Assembly (NCBI GenBank): GCA_019411365.1
Contig: DXQT01000013.1
Span: forward strand, 8,195 to 66,911
Direction: 5' to 3'
DNA from: Roseburia sp.
Lineage (GTDB): Bacteria; Bacillota_A; Clostridia; Lachnospirales; Lachnospiraceae
Length of the DNA stretch: 58,717 nucleotides
The notes beneath the pieces are model-generated. The model made no database searches, was not told the DNA's origin, and saw nothing but the letters and a program-made list of their open reading frames with translations. Both the position numbers and the translations under genes were made by a program. Positions within the stretch are counted from its first letter, which is position 1. Every line of letters begins with the position of its first letter. Positions 15,917 through 23,537 of this stretch are shown piece after piece.

Positions 15917-17365
15917 CTATCTTACTGGCTGCTCTTTTCTGTCTCTTATAATCTCCCTGTTGTATTCTGTCTTTCTTCCATCTGAAATACTGTCCGGAAT
16001 CATGCTGTTTAATATTGCCTTACCCGTATTCAGTTCCCTGAATACAACCTTTTCTTTCGCACACACTTCTGAATACTCCTCTTTGTAATGTCTTCTTAAA
16101 GCCTGCACTTCCTCAAGCGCATATCCCTGTGCCTGTAATTCCTGCTCCAGTGCCACCCACTTCCTATGCTCATCTTCAAAGAAGGTATCCCCAAGCCTGT
16201 ATGACTGCTCTGCTGGCTTTAAGTTTTCCATCTCATCAGCCGCAGTAAAAAGTTCCCTGCTCCTTTCCCTTGCTTTATAAATCCGGCTCTTTTCTGCCGA
16301 AGTCTCTTTTTTCTTATCCGTAAGAGAAGCTATCGTCCCCACAAGTTCTTCTGCTGAATGGATATTATGCCTTGCAAGGAACAAATACTGTTCCTGCAGC
16401 TTATGCATTTTACGGATATCCTCCCTGTACTTCCATACCTGACTGTATGGTCTTTTTTTGAGTTTTCCCACCCGGTACAGCTTCGCATAATGCTTTTTCT
16501 GAAGTCCTGACAAGCCTGCCCTGCGGTATCTTTTAACTCTGCACTTTACAATGGAAACTTTCGGTATATCCTGTTTACTCTTATAAAACGCAATATCCTC
16601 TTTTACAATCCTGTCCCGGATTGCTTCCTCACAATACATATCCCCAAGAGATTTGCACCTTCTGAACCTTGTCATACCCTGTGGCTTGATTGCCAGATGT
16701 TTTCCCTGCTTTATCTGGTATCCCTTTTCAGACAGCAGTTCGAGAAATTCCTCATAGTCCTTCGCCTGCAAAATACAGGCATCCAAGTCTCTTTTTATCA
16801 TATCGGACCATACAAAATTACCCTCCCTGTACTCACTCCATTCCTTATAGCTTTCGTGCTGCCTCTCCTTTTTCTCATCATCCACATCAATAATGGAGAG
16901 TCCATATTCCTGACACAGCCTGTTCGTGATAGGCTGGATATACTTTGCCCAGTCCCCTTTTTCGTAACGGTACTTTTTGCCGTCCACAAAACTCACGCTG
17001 TTAAATACGATATGGGAATGAACATGGGCTGTATTATCGTGTACCACAAACACCGCTTCGTATGACTTACCAAGATATTCCTCCACAAATTTCTGTGTAA
17101 TTTCAAATGCCGTATCCGGATTTACCTCATTTTCCTTAAAGGAAAGTATGATATGATACCCCTGACGCTTATCAATCTTTCCAAAATTACGCTTGGTTTC
17201 CTTCATCTGCTCAAATGCGGTATCGACCTGACAGTTTATTGCACCCACCAGTCTGCCATCCTGTGTTTTGTCCGGGTTCATCACATAATCAAGTGCCCGC
17301 TTTAAATGTTTTCCGTGAAAATGCCCGCCACAGTCTTTCATATTAAGGATTTTACTGATTGCCAA
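15917..17365 (-). CDS. Relaxase / mobilisation nuclease (MOBP-like)
   Basis: 482 aa from a TTG start at 17365 that overlaps the end of mobC; the longest frame (ATG 17383) lacks a better site. The N-terminal relaxase domain carries the metal-binding histidines in VVHDNTAHVHSHIVFNSV (about 106-123), an upstream GGHFHGKHLKRALDYV stretch, and GYHIILSFKENE. The C-terminal half is basic and helical (KCRVKRYRRAGLSGLQKKHY). It nicks oriT and leads the single strand into the recipient. The oriT candidate at 18,255-18,350 lies upstream of the mob genes. The histidine triad is seen; the MOB class is inferred. Confidence 0.92.
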   Translation of the reverse strand: MAISKILNMKDCGGHFHGKHLKRALDYVMNPDKTQDGRLVGAINCQVDTAFEQMKETKRNFGKIDKRQGYHIILSFKENEVNPDTAFEITQKFVEEYLGKSYEAVFVVHDNTAHVHSHIVFNSVSFVDGKKYRYEKGDWAKYIQPITNRLCQEYGLSIIDVDDEKKERQHESYKEWSEYREGNFVWSDMIKRDLDACILQAKDYEEFLELLSEKGYQIKQGKHLAIKPQGMTRFRRCKSLGDMYCEEAIRDRIVKEDIAFYKSKQDIPKVSIVKCRVKRYRRAGLSGLQKKHYAKLYRVGKLKKRPYSQVWKYREDIRKMHKLQEQYLFLARHNIHSAEELVGTIASLTDKKKETSAEKSRIYKARERSRELFTAADEMENLKPAEQSYRLGDTFFEDEHRKWVALEQELQAQGYALEEVQALRRHYKEEYSEVCAKEKVVFRELNTGKAILNSMIPDSISDGRKTEYNREIIRDRKEQPVR

Positions 17366-17684
17366 TCTGCACCACCGCCTCATTTACTTTCTTGTTCAGT
17401 TTACGCATATAGGCAACAAGCTGTGTTTTATCCTCTTTGGAATAAAGTCCTGCATTGTTATTGAATACGATCTGATTGATATTGATTCCAATACGGTTCA
17501 CTTCATTGATAAGCTCTTTTAAGAGTTTCCTGACTTCCGGGTAATCATTCGGTTTCTGGCTGATGAGCAGTCTTAAATAATCTGCTTCACACATTCCGCT
17601 CTCCTCTGCCTTTTTTGCAAGCAGTTCTGCCTCCTGCGGCATAAGACGGAGCGTTTTCCTGATACAGTGGATTTTATCTGCCAT
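17352..17684 (-). CDS. MobC-family relaxosome accessory protein
   Basis: 110 aa. Short ribbon-helix-helix-like N-terminus (IRKTLRLMPQEAELLAKKAE), then EADYLRLLISQKP and the MobC hallmark LLKELINEVNRIGININQIV with a following coiled helix. MobC proteins bind oriT and open the nic region for the relaxase. The last codons overlap the relaxase TTG start, implying coupled translation. Confidence 0.85.
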   Translation of the reverse strand: MADKIHCIRKTLRLMPQEAELLAKKAEESGMCEADYLRLLISQKPNDYPEVRKLLKELINEVNRIGININQIVFNNNAGLYSKEDKTQLVAYMRKLNKKVNEAVVQIGNQ

Positions 17685-17688
17685 ACGC

Positions 17689-18219
17689 TCACCTTCCCCT
17701 CTTATCTGTACTGTAATCCTTTATTCCTTGTGCTATCGTGGCTGCCGCCTTTTCCAAATCACCCTTGCCCTCCAGATTACTGATAAACGCTTCCACCAGT
17801 GCCGTTGCAACAGCATCAATCTCCTTTGCATGACTGGTTTTATCAAATAATCGGTCTAACACACTCTCATCTGCCTTTAAACTGTCATACTTTTCCTGAA
17901 ATTCGCAATATTCCTGAAAATCTTTCGGATCATCTTTCTTTGCCTCTGCGTGAAGTATCAGATCATAATTCCACTCACACACCTTATCAATCACATCATC
18001 TATCGGAAATGGCTCTATCTCACCGTTTTCCTCTGCCATATCCTGTCTGTACATCTTCCCCTCTGCATCCGTTCCGATTGCATAATCATGTCCTTCCATA
18101 TAATTAAGAAGAAGTGCAGCATCTTCTATCGAAGGGTTGATTTGCTTATCATATACTTCTGCCCAGGCAATCAGTTCCTCTGGTTCTGAAAAAAGTGTTA
18201 TTTCCCTGTTCTCTGCCAC
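17689..18219 (-). CDS. ICE hypothetical protein, 176 aa, first gene after the oriT-like region
   Basis: Start chosen as GTG at 18219 because AAGGAGGTGCAAG precedes it; an ATG frame start at 18270 would overlap the structured region and lacks a site. Acidic protein (MAENREITLFSEPEELIAWA ... EDAALLLNYMEGHDYAIGTD), mostly helical with no membrane segment. Possibly a regulator or relaxosome component. It ends 4 nt before mobC. No family recognised with confidence. Confidence 0.68.
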   Translation of the reverse strand: MAENREITLFSEPEELIAWAEVYDKQINPSIEDAALLLNYMEGHDYAIGTDAEGKMYRQDMAEENGEIEPFPIDDVIDKVCEWNYDLILHAEAKKDDPKDFQEYCEFQEKYDSLKADESVLDRLFDKTSHAKEIDAVATALVEAFISNLEGKGDLEKAAATIAQGIKDYSTDKRGR

Positions 18220-18254
18220 CTTGCACCTCCTTATCCGTGTTTCGTAGATATTCA

Positions 18255-18350
18255 CTATGGCTCCAGTCACCGGTAAGTCCCCGGCGACTGCTAGATACGC
18301 ATTAGAGACATCTCTGTCCTAATGCCATCTAGTTAGGGGAACATTCCCCT
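18255..18350. other. Candidate oriT: three consecutive inverted repeats
   Basis: Between the mob genes and the primase-like gene lie three hairpins in a row. First, AGTCACCGG against CCGGCGACT with one mismatch. Second, a long arm pair TAGAT..CATTAG..GACA with TGTC..CTAATG..ATCTA. Third, the perfect TTAGGGGAA-CA-TTCCCCTAA. The text AATACCCCTGC follows at once, loosely like the nic consensus ending CCTG/C of MOBP systems. Clustering of inverted repeats directly upstream of mobC and relaxase genes is what an oriT should look like; the nic position is inference. Confidence 0.55.
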
Positions 18351-18370
18351 AATACCCCTGCAAAATATAG

Positions 18371-18591
18371 AGTGGTGGCACTTTGTTCCACCACTTTTGA
18401 ATAAAACCACCGCTTTTTACCACCATTTCCGGTAAAAACCACCGCTTTATGCCACCACTTTTTATAATTTATATTCATAGGAAAAAACAGCATCGGAAAG
18501 TGGTGGTACTTTGTTCTATCACTTTTTGAAAAAACCACCGCATTGTTCCACCATTTTCCGTAAAAACCACTGCTTTTTACCACCACTTTTT
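18371..18591. repeat. Two 93-bp direct repeats built of smaller CCACC units
   Basis: Copy A 18371-18463 and copy B 18499-18591, both 93 bp, start-to-start 128 bp. Each begins AGTGGTGG(C/T)ACTTTGTTC and ends CCACCACTTTTT. Inside each, a unit of about 31 bp (AAACCACCGC, an A/T stretch, CCACCA(C/T)TTT) recurs, and copy A opens with the hairpin AGTGGTGG/CCACCACT. Copy B ends on the stop codon of the primase-like gene. An 85-codon open frame here is only a repeat translation. Iteron-like binding sites for replication or transfer proteins are a plausible role. Confidence 0.7.
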
Positions 18592-19573
18592 AATGGCACT
18601 GTCCGGCTATGGTCATCTGCTCCTTTTTCTCATCTGCAAGATTAAGTTTTGTTGCAACAAGCCATTCATTGTAATCCTTATAGCCTGCTGGTGGCGGACA
18701 GTCCTCAATCTCATAGCCCAGTCCATAGTATTTTTCCATAAGTTCTGCGGCTGCTTTCCTGCCCGGTGAATCCCCATCAAGGCAGAAACGGATAAAAGAA
18801 ATCTGTGGGTGTTCCCTGAGAAAAGTTTCAAGCGGAGCGTCTGCAAGCATTCCAAGAGCCAGCTTATTTGATTCATGGTCGGCAAATATATCCACATAGC
18901 TCATAAGGTCGATTGCTGCCTCGAATACAACAAGCTCTGTACTGTTTACATTCACCACATTAAATCCATAGTTCTTATCATTCCCCTCCACATCACACTT
19001 GAATGATTTTCCCTGTTTATCAAATACACCACGCATACTTGCAAATCTGGTTACTCCATTCTTGTCATTTCCTTTAAAGACAATATTGTGATAATGCCTG
19101 CTCTCATATATGAGATTTTCCTTTAAAAACAGTTCTATCACTGCCTTACTGATTCCACGCTCATTGTTAAGATAGGATATCAGGTAGGAATTATCCCCTG
19201 CTGGCTGCGGAAGCACAAAAGGCTTTCTTTCCTGTGGCTGTTTCTTTGTGACCTGATGAACAAGCGGCTGCTTTCCCATGCTTTCAATTCTCCGGTATCC
19301 GGCAAAATCCAAGAGCCAGAATACAGCCTCTTTTACACTCATTCCGCCAAATACACGGAGGAAATCTATCTGTGAGCCGCCATTATTTCCCTTATCAAAC
19401 TGCCTTGACCATCTGTACCAATGACTGCGGTCATAGATACGGATTGAGTCCATTTCCTTTAAGGTGTGATATTTTCCAATCCTCTTTACGGTATAACCGA
19501 GGCTTTCTGCAACGGCACAAAGATCTACGCTCTTTGCTATGGCAAGTTCCTCCTCTGTAAATCTTCCTTCCAT
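18590..19573 (-). CDS. TOPRIM/DUF3991 primase-like protein
   Basis: 327 aa from the ATG at 19573 (AAGGCAAGGTGAGAGT upstream; 4 nt after the radC-like stop). Residues 1-110 hold the DUF3991-type zinc-free N-terminus (RIGKYHTLKEMDSIRIYDRS, then GGSQIDFLRVFGGMSVKEAV). The C-terminal half is a TOPRIM fold with the Glu in TELVVFEAAIDLMSYVDI and the Asp pair in SFIRFCLDGDSPGRKAAAEL. Such proteins are thought to prime or process ICE DNA during autonomous replication or transfer. Catalytic activity is inferred from the conserved Glu and DxD. Confidence 0.83.
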   Translation of the reverse strand: MEGRFTEEELAIAKSVDLCAVAESLGYTVKRIGKYHTLKEMDSIRIYDRSHWYRWSRQFDKGNNGGSQIDFLRVFGGMSVKEAVFWLLDFAGYRRIESMGKQPLVHQVTKKQPQERKPFVLPQPAGDNSYLISYLNNERGISKAVIELFLKENLIYESRHYHNIVFKGNDKNGVTRFASMRGVFDKQGKSFKCDVEGNDKNYGFNVVNVNSTELVVFEAAIDLMSYVDIFADHESNKLALGMLADAPLETFLREHPQISFIRFCLDGDSPGRKAAAELMEKYYGLGYEIEDCPPPAGYKDYNEWLVATKLNLADEKKEQMTIAGQCH

Positions 19574-19577
19574 ACTC

Positions 19578-20117
19578 TCACCTTGCCTTTCCCTGCTCTG
19601 CCACAAGCGGTGACTTAATATCAAGGTTCCTGTAATCCGTACTGAGTGTAATTCTTGGATTATCAATCATTCCCTTTTCTTTGAAACTGAAGAAGGCACG
19701 GTTATCCCCTCCCACAATGATATGATCCAAAAGAGGGATTCCAATAAGCTCACACAGCTTATTCATACGGTCCGTCATCATCGTGTCTGCCTTGCTGGGA
19801 AATATATTTCCCGACGGGTGGCAGTGGATCAACATCATACTGGCAGCATTACTTAAAATACTTGCCTTAAATAATTCTCTTGGGTGTGCCATCGCTTCAT
19901 TCAGCGAACCGACACTTGCAAAATGCACATTGATAGGCTTTAAGTCGGAGCTGAGATTTACAACACACACCACTTCCCTGTCAAACTGGCACATACAGTC
20001 CCCCATTACAGCAGCTACTTCTTCCGGCTTGTCAAAGGACTGCTCCGAATAAATCGGAGCCTCCTTCACAAGCCTTATGGATACAACATCAAGTTTGAAG
20101 TCGTTCTTCTCTGACAC
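19578..20117 (-). CDS. RadC-family JAB-domain protein
   Basis: 179 aa from a GTG at 20117 with AGGAGGCGGGTTCTG upstream; the longer ATG frame start at 20162 lies inside the preceding small ORF and has no site. JAB/MPN motif: Glu-side region FDKPEEVAAVMGD, then the metal site HCHPSGNIFPSKADTMMTDR and the DHIIVGGDNRAFFSFKEKG tail. ICE and plasmid RadC homologues are common; their function is unsettled, and the old DNA-repair label is doubtful. The gene overlaps the 42-aa ORF upstream by 29 nt. Confidence 0.85.
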   Translation of the reverse strand: MSEKNDFKLDVVSIRLVKEAPIYSEQSFDKPEEVAAVMGDCMCQFDREVVCVVNLSSDLKPINVHFASVGSLNEAMAHPRELFKASILSNAASMMLIHCHPSGNIFPSKADTMMTDRMNKLCELIGIPLLDHIIVGGDNRAFFSFKEKGMIDNPRITLSTDYRNLDIKSPLVAEQGKAR

Positions 20118-20217
20118 CAGAACCCGCCTCCTCTCCAAACTCAATACGGATAATAAAGTCACCTTTCTGGCTGTTTACAAGAGCAATCAGTTCTTCTACG
20201 GTAAGTTCCTGCTCCAT
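20089..20217 (-). CDS. 42-aa small ORF preceding radC-like gene
   Basis: ATG at 20217 with GATAGGAGGCAGTT, stop TGA at 20091-20089. Sequence starts MEQELTVEELIALVNSQKGD and ends with an Arg/Glu tail. It sits 9 nt after the DUF5688 gene and overlaps the start of the radC-like gene in another frame, so its translation probably feeds radC translation. No known family; the strong ribosome site is the main evidence that it is real. Confidence 0.6.
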   Translation of the reverse strand: MEQELTVEELIALVNSQKGDFIIRIEFGEEAGSGVREERLQT

Positions 20218-20226
20218 AACTGCCTC

Positions 20227-21225
20227 CTATCTCGCCTTTTCCTTTGCGTCATATACAAGCTGCGGCTCTGCAACGATACCATCAAGGCTCTTGTTCGGTG
20301 TATCTGTTGCAAGCGTGAGTTTTCTTAAATCTTTATCATAGTGATACACCTGATTGGAAAGTCGTTCTTCCAATGCCACCTTCTGCATATTCACCTCTGC
20401 CACCATCTGTGCAAGCTCCTCCGGATCTGTCAGCTCAGTGGACACCGCAAGAACTTCGTGCACACTTGAAGGCAGGATATACAGATCACTTTCAAGGTTT
20501 TCTGCCAGTTCGTGAAGCTCATTCTCATAAAGCATTGATACTGCACCGTCAATTCCCCTGTTATTGGAGATTATCCACAGAGTCTGCTCCGGTGGAACTT
20601 CCCTGATCATCATCTCTGCTATCTCCTCCGGCATCCCGTCACTTAAAAACATCTCTTTCATAACATCATTCATGTTTCTTATTCTTGGCGGTAAGATTCT
20701 TCTTGTGTTCTCAGCCGCATATTTAAAAAGCTGCTCCTCATTCATTCCAAGTCTTTCCGCAAGGCTGTTCGTAACCTTTATACTCTGAATACTTTCGGCA
20801 TCCGCATTTACCACAAGTTTATAGATAATGGAAAGATCCTGAAATTCTCTGTGTGGCACCTGCTCCAGAAATGACCTGTTCTGTTCCGTATTGATAAGCT
20901 GGAATACTACATTTTCATCTGCATCTTTGTATAAGCTGTCAACATCAACAACTTGTGGTGTCTTTGCAAACTCCATTGCCATAAGGTCACATGCCGCCAT
21001 CAGTGTTTCCTCCAGATCACCACAGTTCTGATATTTCTCATACATATCGTTGATATAAATAGTAGGAGAAATATTAGTATCTTTGCCTCTGATACTGATA
21101 CCGTCATAGGTCATATTTACCTTTTCCACAGGCATAACTACAAGCTCCATACCTTTGAAGTTATCCGGCATATAGTCCATAAACTTCTCTTTTACTACTT
21201 CCTTAAAAATCTCATAATTCATCAT
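20227..21225 (-). CDS. DUF5688 protein (ICE copy)
   Basis: 332 aa. N-terminal part with NISPTIYINDMYEKYQNCGD, middle VPHREFQDLSIIYKLVVNAD, a helical part RNMNDVMKEMF, and C-terminal ESDLYILPSSVHEVLAVSTE. The same blocks occur in the chromosomal gene at 26,778-27,785, so both belong to the DUF5688 family. Function unknown; the fold suggests a metallopeptidase-like or structural protein but no HExxH is present. A terminator and a 9-codon leader ORF lie directly upstream (21245-21360), so expression is probably attenuated. Confidence 0.82.
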   Translation of the reverse strand: MMNYEIFKEVVKEKFMDYMPDNFKGMELVVMPVEKVNMTYDGISIRGKDTNISPTIYINDMYEKYQNCGDLEETLMAACDLMAMEFAKTPQVVDVDSLYKDADENVVFQLINTEQNRSFLEQVPHREFQDLSIIYKLVVNADAESIQSIKVTNSLAERLGMNEEQLFKYAAENTRRILPPRIRNMNDVMKEMFLSDGMPEEIAEMMIREVPPEQTLWIISNNRGIDGAVSMLYENELHELAENLESDLYILPSSVHEVLAVSTELTDPEELAQMVAEVNMQKVALEERLSNQVYHYDKDLRKLTLATDTPNKSLDGIVAEPQLVYDAKEKAR

Positions 21226-21244
21226 ATCTGCTTATCCTCCAAAC

Positions 21245-21288
21245 AAAAAAAGCGGGGGAACATAAGTCATTGGCTTACATTCCCCCGC
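21245..21288 (-). terminator. Terminator/attenuator just upstream of ICE DUF5688
   Basis: GCGGGGGAA (21252-21260) pairs perfectly with TTCCCCCGC (21280-21288), with a second inner TAAG/CTTA helix, followed by seven T in the minus transcript. Its T-run touches the ribosome site of the DUF5688 gene (TTTGGAGGATAAGCAGAT), so termination here would switch off that gene and those downstream. Confidence 0.85.
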
Positions 21289-21330
21289 AAGGTTGATTGT
21301 TTTTATTTTCTCTTTGATATACCCGTCAGC

Positions 21331-21360
21331 TCATTCCGGACAATCCCGTATTCTGTGCAT
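21331..21360 (-). CDS. 9-codon leader ORF before the DUF5688 attenuator
   Basis: ATG at 21360 with an excellent AAGGAGGTTAAA site; peptide MHRIRDCPE then TGA. It ends 42 nt before the terminator stem. Short ORF plus terminator upstream of a gene is the arrangement of translation-coupled attenuation, and the same pattern recurs at 10,145-10,264. Confidence 0.45.
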   Translation of the reverse strand: MHRIRDCPE

Positions 21361-21374
21361 TTTAACCTCCTTGA

Positions 21375-21458
21375 TTATAACAATTTCTTAAATTTAAAGA
21401 AATACTTCACAAGTCTTCTGTTTTTCCTGTAAGCAGGAAAGAAGCCTTTTACCTCCAT
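21375..21458 (-). CDS. 27-aa basic peptide ORF
   Basis: ATG at 21458 preceded by GAGGGGAGGTGAGACT. Product starts MEVKGFFPAYRKNRRLVKYF and ends FKFKKLL: short, strongly basic and aromatic, membrane- or nucleic-acid-active by composition. The ORF lies between the 57-aa hydrophobic protein and the leader ORF, each with its own ribosome site. No family known to me. Confidence 0.5.
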   Translation of the reverse strand: MEVKGFFPAYRKNRRLVKYFFKFKKLL

Positions 21459-21472
21459 AGTCTCACCTCCCC

Positions 21473-21646
21473 TCAAAATGTTCCCATTCTTACGAATGAA
21501 AGAAATACTCTTGCTACCAGACAGAATAGAAGAAGAACTAACCTGACAAGTCCCAAGAACAGCTTGAATGCTCCAAGAACAATTTTCAGCATCCACTTGA
21601 GTACCTGTAAAACAGCGGTTCCTACGGCTCCTGCAATTCTTCTCAT
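21473..21646 (-). CDS. 57-aa hydrophobic membrane protein
   Basis: Start chosen at the ATG at 21646 (AAAGGAGATTGATTATT upstream); a longer frame begins at 21673. Sequence opens MRRIAGAVGTAVLQVLKWML and continues as an almost unbroken Leu/Val/Phe-rich stretch with spaced Lys/Arg residues, ending VRMGTF: one long or two short membrane helices. Comparable small membrane proteins follow parMR-like genes in clostridial ICEs. The amphipathic composition also resembles type I toxins, but no antisense RNA is evident. Confidence 0.65.
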   Translation of the reverse strand: MRRIAGAVGTAVLQVLKWMLKIVLGAFKLFLGLVRLVLLLFCLVARVFLSFVRMGTF

Positions 21647-21651
21647 AATAA

Positions 21652-22092
21652 TCAATCTCCTTTCAACATCCATCCCATTGCCAATCCTGCAACATCTGAA
21701 TCATTCATAACATCTTCTTCCGGCTGTTCTTCCATATCTTCCTGTGGGTTTGCAATCACTACCGGCTGGCTGTTCTTCACTCCCGCCAAAGCTCCCCCAA
21801 GTAAAGAAATGACCTCTTTTCTTGCCTCACTCATTGCAGAATACTCAATTTCCTTTTTTATCTTTTCTATCTCGTCCCTCGTTACAAACTGTTCATATCT
21901 CTTTTCCTCTTTGGAGGGAATATCATCCTCTCCATAGTGGTCAATATAAAACTCACAGGCTTCAATCAGGAACTGATTCTTTGACTTATATATCTTTGGA
22001 TTAAGCCCCTTTATGACCTCATTGATTTTAGCGTGTTGAGGATTGAGCAGATTCAGTCGGAATGTGCTCTCCATAATATGCCTTCGTGCCAT
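21652..22092 (-). CDS. ParR-like segregation/DNA-binding protein
   Basis: 146 aa. The N-terminal STFRLNLLNPQHAKINEVIK and KIYKSKNQFLIEACEFYIDH form a ribbon-helix-helix-like pattern, with an acidic C-terminal tail (EDMEEQPEEDVMNDSD). Its place directly after a ParM-like gene makes it the likely centromere-binding adaptor of an actin-type segregation system. Family assignment is by layout, not by a diagnostic motif. Confidence 0.6.
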   Translation of the reverse strand: MARRHIMESTFRLNLLNPQHAKINEVIKGLNPKIYKSKNQFLIEACEFYIDHYGEDDIPSKEEKRYEQFVTRDEIEKIKKEIEYSAMSEARKEVISLLGGALAGVKNSQPVVIANPQEDMEEQPEEDVMNDSDVAGLAMGWMLKGD

Positions 22093-22103
22093 ATGACTAC
22101 CCC

Positions 22104-23024
22104 CTATGCAAGTCTCTTAGCAGTTTTCAATCCCATAATGGCAAGCTGTTCATATCCTCTGGCATTTGCCTTTACATCAAGGATATAAGAGATATTCTTT
22201 GCTTCGTGATTGCTGAAATTCTTCATTACCACTGCCCCGCCACCTACAAATACAATCGGTGTAGTTTTAAGGTTATAACCAAACTCACGGATTGAGTTAT
22301 ATACCTTTTCAACAAAGTCCTCTATCTCAGCCTTGATAATCGCAAGGTATTCATCATCTATATCAGACCTGCCATATCGCATAATATTCTGGATTTCTGT
22401 TTCATCAACTTCCCCGTTGAGCTGTCTTACACACTGCTCATTGATAGAACGCATACAGGTAATAAGTCCTCTCGGCACGGTAACACACTTTGATTCGTCC
22501 GGTGACTTGTTAATCACGGGCATAATATCTATTGTCCAGCTACCGATATCAACAACCAGCGTTTTCTTTGCCATAGTCGGTATCTTGTCAACCACTGCCG
22601 CATAGCACTGTGGGAATACCGCCACATCGTCAATCTCAATATGGTATGCTTCATTTTCATATCTGAAATCAACACGCTTATTCTTGGTCAGGTATTTAAT
22701 AAAGTTATTTCTCTCTGCTCCAAATCGGGTAAGTGGAAGTCCTACTGCAAGAAATACCTTTGCATCTGACAATCCTCTTTTCTTCAATTCCTTTGCGACT
22801 GCTGCCAGTGTCAAAAGATAAAAGCTGTCATCTTCAACCTTTGTATCTTTCACTTCCTGCCTTACTGTTCCAATCTTGTAATACTTACCGTCGTACTCAA
22901 GAACATCTCCAAAAAGTGCCGGAGTAGTTGTAATCTCCTTTACCCCTGTGACAAATACCTGAGTTACGGTTTTCATCATTGACCAGCCGTGATCAATTCC
23001 TATTACTTCTAACTTGTTATTCAT
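22104..23024 (-). CDS. ParM/StbA-like actin-family segregation protein
   Basis: 306 aa from the ATG at 23024 (GGAGGAACAGAAAA site); a longer frame starts at 23060. Actin-fold nucleotide motifs: IGIDHGWSMMKTVTQVF (phosphate 1), KTLVVDIGSWTIDIMPVIN (phosphate 2) and PIVFVGGGAVVMKNF (adenosine). ParM filaments push replicated plasmids apart; in an ICE they would stabilise the circular form. This is the first gene inside the right end of the element, followed by its ParR-like partner after 11 nt. Confidence 0.82.
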   Translation of the reverse strand: MNNKLEVIGIDHGWSMMKTVTQVFVTGVKEITTTPALFGDVLEYDGKYYKIGTVRQEVKDTKVEDDSFYLLTLAAVAKELKKRGLSDAKVFLAVGLPLTRFGAERNNFIKYLTKNKRVDFRYENEAYHIEIDDVAVFPQCYAAVVDKIPTMAKKTLVVDIGSWTIDIMPVINKSPDESKCVTVPRGLITCMRSINEQCVRQLNGEVDETEIQNIMRYGRSDIDDEYLAIIKAEIEDFVEKVYNSIREFGYNLKTTPIVFVGGGAVVMKNFSNHEAKNISYILDVKANARGYEQLAIMGLKTAKRLA

Positions 23025-23537
23025 TTTTCTGTTCCTCCAAATCTTACTAATTTTGTTCATACAGCTACCCGTACCTTTCGGTTTGTGTTTCTATCCTATT
23101 TTCCTTGTCTCTGAAATATCTGCCAGCGATTTATATTCGATCACACTCTGCTCTTGCTTTCATAAGACAATACTTCCATATACAGCCACCTCTCTTTTTG
23201 CGAGATGACTTACATTCAGACCAAATCAGCTTCTTTTCTGCCATCTCCTGCTCATTTCCAATAAAAAAGGCAGGACAAACAGCCGGATACACTTTTCAGT
23301 GCAAAGCTAATTTAGTCCTACCTAAAATTATTACTATTCAATTTTCACCTCTCTTGGGTACACAAAGCACACTCAGCCCATGAATCTGAACTGCTCTATG
23401 TAATGGTCATATTTCGGATTGATATGTCAGCGCTGCCCTATCCTGTACCGATTTAAAGGTATAAAAATAAGGACTAAATTAGTTCCAACCCCTTGATTTT
23501 ACTGGGTTTCTTCTAACTTGTCCCAATTATAACTCAA
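23025..23537. other. Right terminal region of the ICE, no gene
   Basis: About 510 bp without a credible coding frame between the ParM-like gene and the truncated potA. It contains the inverted 13-mers listed separately and AT-rich text ending near CAATTATAACTCAAG, after which potA codons begin. This is where the element attachment end (attR-like junction) should lie; the exact crossover cannot be placed without the left end or an empty site. I see no convincing outward promoter. Confidence 0.6.
23307..23482. repeat. 13-bp inverted repeats in ICE end
   Basis: CTAATTTAGTCCT (23307-23319) and its exact complement AGGACTAAATTAG (23470-23482), about 150 bp apart and about 55 bp from the potA junction. 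Arm-type recombinase sites at ICE ends commonly come as repeated short motifs; that role is inferred. Confidence 0.55.

Noticed and set aside
18329..18586. 85-codon minus ORF in the repeat region
   Set aside because: Its sequence is just the CCACC repeats read through; no ribosome site and no protein-like composition.
18371..18591. CRISPR array in the CCACC repeats
   Set aside because: Only two long imperfect repeats with nested subunits; no uniform repeat-spacer pattern and no cas genes.
1..23537. Antibiotic-resistance, heavy-metal or classical defence cargo, or an integrase, in the ICE part
   Set aside because: No such gene is seen in this part; integrase and any cargo may lie left of the window.
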